Notes: generated by a model from the sequence alone, not told the origin. Positions 23,550 to 37,951 are shown, counted from the first letter of the stretch. The stretch is DNA of 64,000 nucleotides from Epiperipatus broadwayi (GCA_028023455.1 JAQFVV010012545.1:2817001-2881000), one strand, 5' to 3'. Numbers and translations are program-made.

Positions 23550-26500
23550 GTCTAGGTATATAAGATACATTATTGCAAAAACAAAAATGAATACACATTG
23601 AACCAGAGAACAAATAGTATTCAAATCAGAAAAAATGTTTTTTTTTTCCCAGCAGAATAGTCATGAATATGACATGAAAGCATTGAAGTTATACTTGGTG
23701 CTAATAATCCAACAAACATATTTAAACCCTGATTTAATATATATATAAGAATAACACACATTCATCTGTGTATAATTTTCATTACCATTGTAATTAATAA
23801 TATGCTGATGCGTTGCAGTAAAACTTTTTTATGTAATAATTTGTACTGACATTCTATTGGCTAGATCACACCAGCTGAATAAAGAATATTATTTTTAAGA
23901 TCCATTGTAGAGAAATTGCAGGCAACCTCACATAGAACAATATTAAAAGTTCTAATAAAAATGTCTATTTTTGTTTTTTATTGGTTGAATTTTTAATCTT
24001 ATTCTAAGTATTGTTGCTTGCAACTATTCTCATTTAGATTGTAAAATAAGATTTCTTCTGTAATTGATGGAATGTATGAACCAGCTAAAATGTTGGTCCA
24101 ATAGTAGTGTTCATTACACATATATGAACTCAAATAATATATTTTTATATCTGTTATCCGTGATAATCTACATTTTAATACACATAATATAAGTATACAC
24201 CTTAAAAAGAGGTTATATGCATTACAAAGAAAAAAGCATTTAAATGCTATAAATTAAATTAATTTGAAATGATAGCATTTATAAGCTTTATGATGAGGAT
24301 ATTCGAAATTCACTTACATTCTTTTCTATTCTTTGATCAGCTATAAATCTATTATAATCTGTTTTCTTGTTCGTAAAAACTTCCAGATAAAATTTTAAAA
24401 CGACAAACTCCTACATAATATTTTCATCATTTAAGTTTTTTATCAGTCAGAGTTATATATATATATAAACGATGAGTGTTCAGAACACCAATGGTGCTCT
24501 AGTTTTTAACAAACATAAGATGATAAAAAAAAAAACTTTTAACTTTACAATTTAAAAAGCCATAGTAATCTTTTAAACATCTTTATTTTAAAATATATTT
24601 TTTCTTTTTACATAATATTTTCTATTCAAAGTGTAATCAAAGGAGTAATGATAATTGTTTTACTTCTGTAAATGTTTAATAATTTTAACTTTTTTATTAT
24701 TTGTTATATTATGAACAAATAAAATTTATGCAGCCTTCTATGCTTTAAAGTAGGATTGATTGTAATTTCCCTCTTTAGATTTAATATTTAATTCAGCAGG
24801 CTAAATTTATACTGCATACTAGCTACTTTGTATATTCTTAAATCCAGATAACTTATGAAGATAATGAAACCATATTTTGGATATTGCTAAATCCTTAAAT
24901 TTGTTTACAATTCCAATACATGTCTTCCTGAAAATATAAAATAATGATAATTTATTTAGATTAAATACTTAACAGTGAAGTATTTAATAGTTATTATTTG
25001 CACCAATTACATTACTTTTTAATGAATTATCAAGATTTCAGAGTGCTATAACATGGTTGCAAACAGTTTTATAATCTTTTATACATCATTGATTCATATA
25101 ATGTCTACAGCATCTTTCCAATTTTCCATTTATTTAATCACCTCTAATTTTGTAATTTTATAGTAATTAATATACTTTCTTGTCACTTTAAATTACTTCA
25201 CCATCTGACCTACATTTTGAAAATTTAATTCTAATGCAAGGCAATTTTAAGTTCATGCATTGCATGCATGGACAACCAATGGTTATCAGGTAGTGCAATT
25301 TAATCCTCATAAATAGTTCAGTTCCCTCAACAATGATGACTTGGGATTCAAATCTAAAATCAATGTAATTGCATATCTGGCAGTGAACTTGCAGTAAACT
25401 AAAAAAATCAAGTGTTATTATGTTGGCAATAGAATTTACTATATGAATTCAAGTAATTTAGAATATTTTCTAACTTGTTTTTAATTTTTTTTAATGTTAT
25501 GACATAAGAAAATTTGGGTTTTAACCAGAGAGAATTTATTTTTAAATTACTTCCCACTTTAACAATTTGATCCAATCTGAACTTACATGTATCTGTAATC
25601 ATATGTTTTGTATAGCTTTGACTTACTTCATTCACACAAGTATGACAGCCAGTTAATAAAGATATAAAAAACAAAGACCTTTTATGTATGACTGAACCCA
25701 GAATTTTGCTTAGTGATGACCAAAGTCTGATTATTTGCTTCTGTTCATAAAGAAAAATCATTGCATAAGTTTAGATGATTTTTCTACATGAAATGTCAGT
25801 AGGAATGTCATTGATCTATTTGTCTTGGAAGAGACATTTGCAAACATTCAATAAGTCATCATTGTATGTCTCAAAGGAGATTAAATAATTAGGCAACCAA
25901 ATAGTAAGACCATGCAGCAGCACTCAGTCATTATTGGTTATTTTCTATGAGATTTGATGAAGTCATAAAATTGTGGACTCTGGAACTCAAGATCCATATC
26001 TTAAAATCCATAGATCATAGCTCAGCTCTTTTCTTTCTGAGCTCAAACATCTTATGAATTCAAGAACAGTAAATTATTTGTAATCATGAGCTGCAGTTTG
26101 CAACAGTTTGCCATCCTATACAATTTCTTCTTGTATCTTAGTTTTAAAGTCACAAGCTTTAATGAGCTTTTACATGCCTAAGATATATCATTGTATTTGA
26201 ATAAATAGCCGGTCATTATAATTTATGAATATATGTCAAGTTCTCTCAGAAAGACATGTTGGGTATCTGGGCAAGAATACTATGGACAAGCAATAACCCT
26301 TTGTTATCATTGTTGTAGTTTACCATAGTTAAAAAAAGATTTACCAGTTCAAATTAGAAATAGTATTTTAATTAAATAATCACATGATTATATAACACTC
26401 AAGCACCCTAGTGGTGGACTAAGCATTTAATAATTTAATTTAGTTTGAACATTTTATTTTTGTCAGCTGATGATCTACCTGAAATCTTTGGATCTGAGAC

Positions 26501-28479
26501 ACTCTGCTAAGAGAAATAAAACAGAAATAATACTTATAATTTAAAAATATTTTTATAGTTGTGAAATAAGGAAAGGTACAATATTATTCAGGTAAACAAT
26601 GACTAGAATATATTAAGCATAAATAGTTTGTTCCGAAATTAAGTATTTATTTAATGCACCAGTGTAAGAATTCCCCTTTATATCTTTAACTTTTTTTTAT
26701 TTAAGATATTTATTTCTTCATAAATATTAGAGAAATTTTATTCATATAATTATGATAAATAAAATTAAAAGCTTGTGAATTTGGCAAAAGTGAAAAAGAA
26801 ATTAAAATTATAGCAATAATTAAAGGAGCATTTAATAAGAGCATCAAATTATTTTAAAGAGTACTGAATTTGGAATTAAATTTTTGTAAAACATTTTGTT
26901 TAGAGGATATAACGAAATTTGGAGATGTTTGAGATATGTTTGAAGAAACATTGAAACGTTGACATGAACTAAAAAGCACATTTATTGAAAATTATTTTGC
27001 TATTTGATATATCTGCTAAATATATCTAATGCTTATCAGCTATTAGAAAATATATATTTTAAAAAATCAAAGCTTCCTATATGTACCTCAAAAAAGCGAA
27101 AATGGTAATTTAAATTTTTGAGAATATACCGGAATATTTTTTCCAATTCAATCTAGTATTTATAGTTTTTCTTAGAACTTGTCTTAACATGTTTCTAAAT
27201 AATAGTTCATTTAGCACTTCAAACATACAATCCTATGCAACTATTGTTAATTCCAAGTCTCAAGGCACACACACACACAAACCAAATAAATTCACTTGAA
27301 GTTTTAGCAAAAAAAAGTAAAACTATTTAAAACAGCCACAAATAGTCCAAGATTACGAATAGCTCAGTGATAACATAAAGAAACTGCAATTACATAAAGA
27401 ACAAATGGAAATTTCTAATGATAACACTGAGATTGAATCTACTATGCCGGGAAATCATCAAGGTATTGTAAATCATACTACCACTACCTATCAACTTGGT
27501 TTGCATCTACAAATTTACTTAAGACAACTACAGATTAAAATTTATCTCTGTATTAAATTTCCAACACAGAATTTATATAAAATATTTAACCACTCTGAGC
27601 TGTGGTACTAAATATAAAAAAATTAGTACATATCTTAATCCAAGCTTTCAAAAAACAGGGAAAGTAAGATTTCATTAAATGATATTTGATCACAAATAAT
27701 ATCATGTCTATATGTCAGAAAAAAAGTTGCTGATGAATATATAAATATCTCTATGTGGGTATAGAGTGAAGAACAAAAAAAAAGAACCTACCACTTTTTA
27801 GAAGCAATTTTGTTATCGTTAGATTAAAAAAGCTCCTATATCAATTTTTTTTTAACTTTAATTTTTCTAAAATATTATTTGTAAAGGAAATTGATGAGGA
27901 TGATTTTCATGAGTAATCACTGATGAAATCTATTCAATGCATATCACATAAAAAAAGTTAGGCCATTATGTTTTTAAATCACTTAGCCAAAGAATGTAAT
28001 GTAATGCAATGTATATACTATAGTCTCATAGTTTTACCTAAACAAATTTCTTAAGGTACAAAAATCAATATATAAAACTATGGGTGATGTATATACCACT
28101 TTTCAGACTAGTGATGATTCATAAAACTATGTCATGCAAGTATACAACATATCAATATCTACAGATGCCTTATTTGGAAAAGCTGATCATAAAAAATTTC
28201 CAGCAAACCAGTCCAAATAAACTTAGTAACATCTAAATAAACTAGAGCATTAGAATCTTTATTCTGAACAATTCCAACTTTTTCCCTAATTGTAATGAAG
28301 AAATTTTGACAAGAAATGTGACAATTCCAAATGTAATGGAGTGTCTGGACTTAATTGCTCAGGACATTTTTAAAAAGATAAGTACTATATGCATTCAAAA
28401 ATGGATTTCTAATACTAGTTTGATTAATCCATTCTCAAAAAAAAAAGCTTAGAGATTATAAGAAAAACTTATGATGAGA
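23550..28479. other. Gene-free DNA with faint decayed stretch
   Basis: No gene was recognised. The region 25250-26520 has a less AT-rich, more code-like composition and a 117-codon minus-strand ORF (25408-25761, reading 'GCHTCVNEVSQSY' and 'DTCKFRLDQIVKVG'). It may be a remnant of an old mobile element, but I cannot name its family. A CA run lies at 27270-27281. Confidence 0.4.
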
Positions 28480-28800
28480 TCTCTGAATCATGTTTGGTCT
28501 AATCAATCTGGGATCATTGTACATATGAATAACAATGATAAATCTATTATTAAAAGAGAGGAGAGGCTGATGTAAATCAAATGGTGTTACTTATGGAAAA
28601 TAAGCCAAAAAATAATACCCATCTTGTCTTCTCTCAGCTATAGATTCTTGGGACTTTGTGGATGAACTAAAATGATTCTTGCTCTCTGATCCAGGTATTT
28701 TGAATCTTTGTCTTTATTCAGTCATAATCTCAGAACTATTCAAATGAAACAAGGCACCCCTTATTTTGAAAAATTATTCTGATAATATGTAGCAAATCGA
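28480..28800 (+). pseudogene. Possible L1-type reverse transcriptase scrap
   Basis: Across two frames the + strand reads 'NQSGIIVHMNNND' near 28500, then 'SAIDSWDFVDELK.FLLSDPGI' near 28635-28700. These resemble the L1/Tx1 pattern 'NQTGFI..R...DNIR' followed by 'SLDAEKAFDRVEW.FL...L..FG'. A 'KQGTPYF' near 28750 could be the RQG block. The match is by eye and weak, and stops are frequent. Confidence 0.33.
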
Positions 28801-31800
28801 AGTGTCTCTTTGACTAATGTTATGATCTTCAGATGGTTGCATGTGTAAACACTAAAAAAATTTACAATTTAATTGATTTCAGATAATCAAATTTCACATT
28901 TTGATACTATTGAAAACAAAATATAATCCATAAACAAACCCTTATCTTTCTCTTATCCAAAATTGGTTTTATCATACCTCTGCTGAAACTGACACCATTT
29001 CATTCAAATCATACCTTTTCATTCTTTTGAAATACTAATCCAAACCGTCTGTTTATTTTTTTTATATTATTCATCTTTGGAGATAAATTTAGGATTTCTT
29101 TGTTTGCCTCCAAAATACAATTGTTACCAGTATGATTAATGTGATTAATGTATTAATCCCAAGAATTCCTTTAATAATTTTGATAGATGACTAAAATTGA
29201 ACCTATAATACCTTGAAGCAAATATATTTGGTGATGTTACCAAGTATTAATTTTAAATGACCAAGATTTCTTTCCACTTAATGTATGGTCAAACAGCACC
29301 TCTGAGTATCATATATTAATTGAATTTTCTGCTGTATCCCTGTATTGCATTGAAGAATGCCAGAGAATCTGTTCTCTTGATTCTATCAAATTAATCATCT
29401 TTCTATTTTCTCTGAGCACTCCAGATTTTACTAAAGACAAGTATTGTGGGATGATTTTTTTCAGAGATATACATTCTTTTATTTAAATTGATAAATATTG
29501 ACTTAGATCCAATTGCAGTCTGGAAAATATTCAATAATATATTCACAGTTGTGAGATGCATATTGTCTTGTGTCTCCTCCACCCACATGAGTTTTATTAA
29601 TTTTGGACATACAAAAATTACATGAAAAACTATAAGAAATATATTTTGGCAAAGAAAAAAATAAACACACAGCATGTGATCATCTTTCTCTTCTTAAGAC
29701 ATCAGAAATACTTGTATTTGATTAAAAGATAATGGTTGAACAAAGCAGACATTTCTCTTTTGATACACTTTAAAGAAATCATCTGTCATCCTCAATTTCT
29801 TGTTTTTGAACAGATCTGAATAAGATAATTCATACATCATTTGTCTTAACAAAAAAACAAAACTTCACAAAATGAGGAAATATATCTGTCTTGTGTTATA
29901 TGATATTCCTTTATTTATTATTTATATACCTCGTGGAATTTCTAGAAAAACTTTCATTCCTTTTGTTAACAATTCCATAGTAATAGTAATTCATACTTTA
30001 CATCCAGTTTCACTTATCTCATTTTAAAAAATTCCAGTTCTACTCTCTTCACAATACCACTAGAAATGAAAATTCTGAAGTCTGCTCAAAAGAATAATCT
30101 TGACGTTTTCATTCTTCTTTTATTATCACAATTCCAATTTGCTAAGAGAAAGAATTTTACTGGTCAGACTGGACTAGTAGTGGATTTGATACAAAAATTG
30201 AGTAAATATTCATCAGTTGTTGTCCAGATTGATCCAGCCATATTGCCTTCAATTCAGAACTTATTGTGAAGCTCCTACAGAGTTTAGTACAAACTATTTT
30301 TCCATTATCAATTCATTACTACATAGAAGTGATATATTTCATAAAAGTGATACTGTTATTTAGATCAAATAAATTAATTCTAGATAATTCTCTTTTTGAG
30401 AATATTGCATTCTGTCACAAACCTCTACTACAGTTAATTACAAAAGAGCTTACTATAATATCCACATGGGTACTAGGGAAAACAATTCCATGTATGGTAT
30501 ATATGAATGATAATGTTATCTTCCTATACTTTTTTAATATCTTTCAGCTTTAAATATTCTTCTTGGCCAGTTTGACATGGATTTTTCATTAAATTTTAGT
30601 TTGACAAAATCAATATTATGGTCCATTTATATTTGGTGTTTGATGTCTCAAGCACTTTAACAGAATCTTCTAAAAGTCTTCGAGCTATTAATTTGTTTTA
30701 GTTTGTATATATTTTTCCATAACTACAAAAATAGGTGCTTTTAATATACTTTTAGGAGCATCCTGTACTATATACTGCATGTCTATTATTCATTTCCCAT
30801 TACAATTTGCTTAAAGATCATCACTTTCTCTGCTAAAACTCTTGGGTGGAAAAACTCATGACAATTTCCATATAGTCCTTGTTATAATATTCAATATGTA
30901 ATGGTCTAGGACTTCAAAGTTTACCTGGCTTTTTATTTAAAAAGCAGTTAATTTAACTTCTTCAATAGTTGTATCTTGGATTGGATTATTAATTAAGTAC
31001 CACTAATAGATAAACAGACATTTATTCTTTCCTAATTACACTTCTCACCAAAATAAAAAAAAACAAACATTAATTTTCTCTTTTGCTTCTACTGTGAAAA
31101 AATATTAACTTTGGAGACTGTTTAAACTTCTATATCCATTTCCTTACAAAACCTCTTGAGACAAATTTGGATATTAGCAATAGATAATTAACATATCACT
31201 TCAAATTCTGATTGCACTAGAATATAATAATTTTCTGATTATTTAAAATCAAATTGAATCTTAATACATTATCAATTATCTTTTCTAAGATACAAATAAT
31301 TTTTTTCTGTAAATATATCTGAGAGGTTTGATGTGACACAGATAAATTGAAATGATCTCACAGATTATTTGGGACAGATTATATGGTGCTCTTTCACTAG
31401 ACTCTGGGTCAATAAGTATATCCAATATATCTGATGTGGGCCAATCTTGTACAAGTAGATCCAACATGTCTGGTATTGGTCAATTTCATACAAGTAGATT
31501 CAACATGTTTGGTAAACCACAGAGAAGATGAAACAAAAGACCACATGTGAAATCAGTGTCCTGCATTACAGGCATTTGAATGAGAATACATGCTGCTCTC
31601 TCATTGGAGTTTTGAATCAACCTCACTATTATTATTTGCTAATTTTTCCCAGTACTATTCTGTTATTTGTTTTTTTTATTTTCATTTAGTTTCTCTCTAG
31701 TGCATTAGATAATTCATTTATATATAATCAATATCCACAAAGATGTCTAAACACAATTATCAATAACCTTAAGATAATAAGAAACCATGACTAAAAATTG

Positions 31801-32164
31801 GTTTTTATTGAACCATATAATCAGATTTGGTCAGCATTAGATTATAAATGAGTGTCTTCTCTTATTCTGGGGCAATGACTGCTTTTCCTTTTCCCTCCAA
31901 GAAAGTACTTTTTATTTTGTCAATATATTTTTAACTAATCATAATATATAAAAATTATCCTGTCATCTTTTTTTTTTTTTTAGCTATCTATTTCTATAAG
32001 GTTACAAAGCCCTATAATTATTATTGAAAAGATAAAATTAAATAGAAAGAGGCTTGGAACTGGATGCATTGATAAAAAAGTTGATGAGATTCATTAACAA
32101 GTGAGGTTGAACTATATTCCAATCTTGTTTTTTTTTGTTTTTTTTTTGTAAGAAACAATAGCTA
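28801..32164. other. Gene-free DNA
   Basis: No clear gene. Composition between 28800 and 31600 is slightly less AT-rich than the flanks, as expected of an old, eroded element, and ORFs of 60-95 codons occur on both strands without recognisable motifs. The imperfect doublet 'caagtagatccaacatgtct' / 'caagtagattcaacatgttt' sits at 31452-31511. Confidence 0.4.
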
Positions 32165-32345
32165 GATACTCATTTACTTACCAATATGATGGCTAGCTAA
32201 GTTGATTACGGATTGCCTATTTGAAAGAAAAATCTTAAGTTGATTAGAATTTAAAATTTATTCTCCAAGATCAACTGACCGACATCTGAACCCAAGTTTA
32301 GAATATGTTAGGAAATACACTATCAATGCACAAGATTTTTTAATA
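32165..32345 (-). mobile_element. tRNA-derived SINE
   Basis: Read on the minus strand, a tRNA-like head lies at 32345-32280 with 'ttgggttcagatgtc' as a mutated box B. A T-rich middle follows, and then the family tail 'ttggtaagtaaatgagtatc' near 32190-32165. It is the same family as 6514, 33936 and 44108. Confidence 0.62.
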
Positions 32346-33000
32346 TATATTTTTTTTAATGTGCGAGCTATAAATCAGTTTAAAAGTTTTTAATCACAAA
32401 ATCGATTTAGTCTTCAGAACATTAAAAATATGTAATGTATATTAGCACATGACTCAATAACTATTTTTGTAGATAGAGATTATTAAATCTATTGCATTTT
32501 TGATCACGATTATACTAACAAGCACAAGATTATATATATATTACTAAACAATTATATATATATTATTAAACAATTATTAAAAAAAAAAAATTGCGGGTTG
32601 AAACTAACCATCGTTCATTTTTCTATGACTAAATTTAAGTTATTAATATTTTTATCTTGAAACTGATTTTTTTTTTACTATATTTAAAGAGAAGATTCTA
32701 TTAGCATTTCCTACTTTATTCTTAAAACAGAAAAATGTTCATTTAATGGGAAAATTTGGAATTGTATTTGCTTTTGTAAAAATCCATTTACGTCAGAAGC
32801 TGACGCCCTCTTTCGGAAGATAAAAAAAACAAATATTTTTATAATTGTAATTTTGGATTTTATTAGAAACAATTGATTATAAATTTATATTGTAATTTAC
32901 TTAATTAAGATCTACATTAAAAATAAAATATTGAATAAGAAAGGACAGCAAACTACAAGTATTTTATTGTGTTTATCATAATAAAATACAGGACTATAGC
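32346..33000. other. Gene-free AT-rich DNA
   Basis: A 30-bp tandem doublet ('caattatatatatattatta') lies at 32530-32578. The last eight bases, ACTATAGC, are the left target duplication of the next element. Confidence 0.6.
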
Positions 33001-33808
33001 CAGCGCCGGCGCTGGGTACTAGGCGCCCGCATGCAAATTTGATTTTGGTGCCCCTGTCAATATGTATGTTTACTAAGGTGACCCGACCGTGTCCCGTGGC
33101 GTTTTAAAAAAGTCATGATTTTTAGAAAGAATGCACGATGTAATGCTATTTTTGATATCAAAAATAGCATAAAATTGATTGTTAAATTATATATTATTTC
33201 ATACAAACGGTTTGTATGAAATAATATATAATTTAACACGGCAAATTTAGATTTTTTTTTTTTTAAAATTTCATATTTATTATTTGCGTCACTGTCTGTT
33301 TTTAACAAACATGATCTAATATATATATACGCATATACATACATAAGTTCTAATTTATAATACTTTTAGTGTGTGTTTATTTATATATTTGCTAGCAGAA
33401 AGTTACTTATAGTTTATTATAAGCAGTACTATATATATATAAACATTACAATATGAAATTTGTAATATAATAAACTTTATGTTTAGTTTATTGTTCATGA
33501 TAAATAATAGATTTGATTGTTTTATATTTTTAATATTAAGCAGAGCTTGTGTGCAGGCCTGCTTGTGTATGTCATTTAATAAGATATAATATGACTTCAT
33601 ATGATTTTCAATAATCTACTCTCAATAATTTTTGTAAATAAACATTTGAGAATAATATTCTTCAAATGTGAGTATTTTTGTTAGTAGAGTTTTAATTTCT
33701 CAGGGATGACGCCTTCTTTTTCAGATGCTAATCTCTCAGTGATGGCGCCTCCTTCTGCCAGCGCCCGCATGCCTAGCATGCGTTGCATGCCCGCTTCCGC
33801 CGGCCCTG
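33001..33808. mobile_element. Non-autonomous hAT transposon
   Basis: The ends are GC-rich inverted repeats, CAGCGCCGGCG at 33001 and, inverted from 33808, CAGGGCCGGCGG. Flanking them is a perfect 8-bp duplication, ACTATAGC, at 32993-33000 and 33809-33816. The 8-bp duplication and CAG-ended termini are hallmarks of hAT elements. The GCGCCCGCATGC-type subterminal sequence is also mirrored at both ends. The interior carries no transposase but has two perfect palindromes (33143-33170 and 33181-33237). Two short minus-strand ORFs inside are not genes. Confidence 0.9.
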
Positions 33809-33935
33809 ACTATAGCCAATAAAATACAGGACTATAGCCAATAAAAATGCCTTTCAACAGAAAATCTTTTCACGCATAATTTTTCATTTATTTTTGCCAG
33901 TTTTAAATATTAATCTGATATAATATTTATGTAAA

Positions 33936-34135
33936 GGGACCGTGGAGCAATGGATAATATACCAGCCAGGCATGCTATAATTTCAATCTGGGCTGAAGGT
34001 GGAAATTTTTTTCAGGTAGCTGAAGATTTTTTAAGCAAGCTTAGATTTTTTTTTATCCTAGCGAATCAACCCGAAAACAATCCAGCAAAACATCTTATAA
34101 CTGGTTAGTAAATGTATATCTGACTATTTTTTTGG
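33936..34135 (+). mobile_element. tRNA-derived SINE
   Basis: The head 'gggaccgtggagcaatgg' holds box A (TGGAGCAATGG at 33943-33953). A degenerate box B ('atttcaatctggg') lies near 33988. The T-rich middle 'tttttttcaggtagctgaag' leads to the family tail 'ggttagtaaatgtatatctg' near 34103. Confidence 0.75.
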
Positions 34136-34424
34136 AAAATAAATTAATAAAAGTAAAACCTAAACCTCTTTTAGTGTTGCCAATCCTTGCAAGTATTTGA
34201 ATAACAGAAGCTTTGTATTGAAGACAGAGAGACTTCCTTCTGATGAGCTATTTAAAAACTATTTTAAAATTTACCTATAAATAATTAATGTTTTTGCTTT
34301 GTTACAGAATAAATAAATGTAAAGTCTTTAAACACTAACAAATGCACAATTATGGAAAAACTTTGCATGCATTTGGCATATTGTTAAAGATAGAAAATTC
34401 ATTTACTTTAAAATAAGCTTATGG

Positions 34425-34500
34425 TTATGACCTCTAGAGGTCGCTACCTTCGCATTTTCAACAGCACATGCTTTAAGTTTATTGTCTTAGTAAATATTAC
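34425..34500 (-). repeat. Short dispersed repeat
   Basis: This is the inverted partner of 6235-6310. Confidence 0.6.
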
Positions 34501-37500
34501 TTACTTTAAAATAGAAATATAAACATGAATGCTAGAATTTGGATATATAAAAAGAAATTAATTATATATCAGCCATAAATTAATTATACTATCAAAATCT
34601 TTTTCCTTAAAAGTATATGCTGACTATTTAAGTTAAAAGTAGATTTTTTCATGTATGTGATTAAATAGAATATATTGTAATGTGATGGGGTGGTACAAAG
34701 TGGTTGTAAAAAGGAGGTTGATCATAGTCATACCTGAGGTAATGGCAAAATCATCACCATACCCCAGTAAATACAAAATCAATAATTTACAAAAGTATAA
34801 TATTTAAAGTAAGATATTATTTTAAAAATGTTGAAGTAATGTTTAACATAAAAAAATCTATAAGAATTTCATTTATTAAAGAGAGCATGAGATTATAGAA
34901 CCTCTGATAAATCACTAATGAGAGATTATCCAGCTACTATTCAGAGCAACAAAAATTAACTAATTATCAACCAGCATTAAGTAAAAGTAAGTATAAGTAC
35001 TAAGTAATACTCAAAATATTTTCAGTTCAATAAATCAACAGTTCATCTTGTGACTGGATTAGAAACAATACAAAAATATAAATCAAAACAATCAATCTGG
35101 TGACTGGATTGGAAACAGATCTTTTGTAGACCAGGTTAACTATTGAGCCTTTGCCAGCTTGGGTCAATTATTTAACCATTAATTTGGAAGTACAAACTAA
35201 GTGCTCATCCATCAGAATACGTAATAAAAAATCATAAAAACAATAATGTGGGGACATTAAAACATGCTGATCATCATCAATGCTCTAAACTGGCCATCTA
35301 TAAAATAAATTTCTGATAGACTGAATTAAATAAAATGTAGTGCAGGAGCTTTAAACAATATAATCTTATGCAGCAACCAGGATGATGATGATTGATCATC
35401 ATTGGATGCTCCTAAAGCACTAAAATACATCCCCATTTGTTTATTAGCCATTATTGCATGAATCTAGTTCAGAAGGAATAATTTTCATAAATGAACACAA
35501 TTTTATTAACAATAATAAAAAAAACTAATGAAATGAAGGTCTCTAAACATAAGCATATACATATAAATTAAGCCTTCTGATTTTGATTAACATACAATAA
35601 TAAAACAAATTATCACATTGTGATTTACAAGATTAATATACAATTTCAAGCTATTACATTACTTCTTAATAGGTTTCTATAAATGTATATATATATATTC
35701 ACATAACAGTGGAATATATTAATTGATTTACATAAAATTTGAATTTGTCAAAATAATAGAATTACATTAATTTTTACCTAAATATGTCTATCTGACAGGC
35801 ATTTAATATATCTACACACAGAATGCAATATATTTTATGACTATATTTCAATCATCATAAAATAATAAATGATTAAAAATTTAAGTTACTACATTTTAAT
35901 GATCCAGATATCTATTAACATATATATGTGTGTGTACATAGATATGTATGTGCATGCTATTGTTTATACCATGTATTCAATTTGACACAATAATAAAAGT
36001 TATTAAAGATTATTTTCGCAATTAATTCTATTTGCTGATTATAGTCTTTTTTCTTTAAAATAAGTACTATCAAATTTTTGACAGTTGATTGTTGACTGAT
36101 TTGAAATTTCTTTCTTTTTCTAGTCTAAAATATTTTGGAAATCTTTTTTTTTTGACTTTTAATTTTGTTCTATCTCTTCACTATACCTAACAAAAGAGTA
36201 TAAATTGTGAATATAGAGATGATTAAAATTATATAATATATTATTGTAAATTTATTATTATTTATTTTTTATATTATATATTTATTGTATAAAATTTTTA
36301 TTGAAATGAATTTTATGTTCTTTTTTTAAAAAAATTAATATAAATTTAAACTTTTTTTCCTCTTTTAATAAATGATTTTAAACTAATATTTTATATCTAT
36401 CTATCAGTTGTTAAAATGTCATCCCCACTAAGGAATTGAAAAATAATTTCTTTACAAAATATATATAGCAATCATCTTTCTTTTAGACTGACACAAACAA
36501 ATTACTTATTTGTTTTACTTTAAATTACTAAATTAAAATGTCTTTTTTTAAGGAATATTAAAAAAATACAACTCACTGTATATACATTTATCTGTGTTTC
36601 TCTGGGTATAGACACAGCAACATACATATAACTACTTATTCATCAACTGATGGTTTCTCTTGATGGAGACCCATTCTGGAAAGTGATAATCAGGAAATTA
36701 TAATCAGTTAAACCTTGGCATTGAATCAGTTCTTTTCTGTCTGGGATTTGATAAATTTTCAGTCAAGTAAGCTGTCTTGGAATGGGTTTCAGGTAAGCTA
36801 GCTGTCTTGGTTTGATAGATTTCAGACAAGCAACTGTCCTCTCCACATTTAAGGCTATGAATTTCAACATGAAGTGGGTTATTTTTCTCCATGTGAATTC
36901 AAACTCCTGCGAAGGAAAATAGCAACACCTGGATCTACTGTCATGCATTCAGCTACAGTTGTTCATAGTAGCTATTCTGCCAACTCTCTGCTACAGCCAA
37001 AAACAAACTGGTCAGCTAATTGCTGCCATTTACTCAAATAGTTTTACTAGCCAAACTGTTCTGGCCAGCTCTTACAAAAACTACAATCCAGACTGGAGCT
37101 GATATTTTTATCAACCCTTTTATGGAATTATCTGAGTTGATAACATCTTGATTGAGAACAGAGTTTTTTATCTCTCTAATTCTTTTTGAAAACAAGCTTG
37201 AAATTTTTGTCAAAGTGTGTTATACCTTTTTTCACTTAGGGCATTTCTAATAGATAGAAATTTTGTTCAATTAATTTAAAAATTTCAAAAATACCATACT
37301 TGTTTTTAAATTTCAAAATCAGAATGACAAATAATAATATTTATTAGACCTTTTAAAAATACTTATTTCATAATAAATTTCTGTTTTAATTCAGATTTAT
37401 TTAACGCTTTATTATTTTTATTCCAAGTGAAATGTAGAAAATGTCAACTGAAATTTATGTCTGTGTTTATTTTTACTTTTCCTTTCAACTTTTGTGTACT

Positions 37501-37599
37501 CACACTATATTATTATGTGCCATATAACAGGCTTGCTATAATATATATATATGGAGAAAATAATTAATTGACTTTAAATGTGAAAGCAGAAAGGATACA
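34501..37599. other. Gene-free DNA
   Basis: No gene was recognised. A 50-bp tandem doublet ('gtgactggattagaaacaat'-like) occurs at 35045-35120. The stretch 36600-37150 is less AT-rich and, on its minus strand, holds two overlapping ORFs with a short internal repeat (36756-36830). This could be a worn mobile-element ORF or an unrecognised exon, and neither can be supported. Confidence 0.4.
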
Positions 37600-37785
37600 A
37601 ATAATGGGTTTGGGAAAATATAAAAGGGGTTTATATATAAAGGCCATGGAGTCGACAAAGGTTATGTTGTGGAAATGTGATGGAGCAGGATGTGGGAAAA
37701 CTTAGCATGTGGAATGGAAAGGGAAGATAACAGATTTCTCTGGGCACAGTTGCTGAGAGATTCCTGACTCCGTATAAGACAAAGT
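37600..37785 (+). repeat. Dispersed repeat, inverted partner at 1.0 kb
   Basis: This is the partner of 1018-1205, opening with 'atgggtttgggaaaatataa' and ending 'attcctgactccgtataaga'. Confidence 0.7.
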
Positions 37786-37951
37786 CACTGTGCATCACAT
37801 TACATCCTACATTTTTTGTAGGTTAATCAATATCTTGATTATTCTTTTCATAATTTTTTTTAAATTTCATATCTGTTCTATAAAAATAATATTTACTAGC
37901 TTTTATCTTAGTTTTAATTTAATAAGTGATATATTTTTTACTACTCTTTAA

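Noticed and set aside
23350-23613. 87-codon minus-strand ORF
   Set aside because: It is created by the palindrome of the foldback element at 23321-23533.
27922-27960. Another CTGATGA as a hammerhead core
   Set aside because: No GAAA within a plausible stem II distance and no complementary stem I. The CTGATGA near 34241 was rejected for the same reason.
30066-30553. Two consecutive + strand ORFs (67 and 95 codons)
   Set aside because: They have no motifs and a Leu/Ile/Phe-rich make-up expected of AT-rich noise, possibly inside an old element.
36704-36948. Overlapping minus-strand ORFs with a short internal repeat
   Set aside because: The two frames overlap with neither favoured, there are no splice signals I trust, and no known motif is present.
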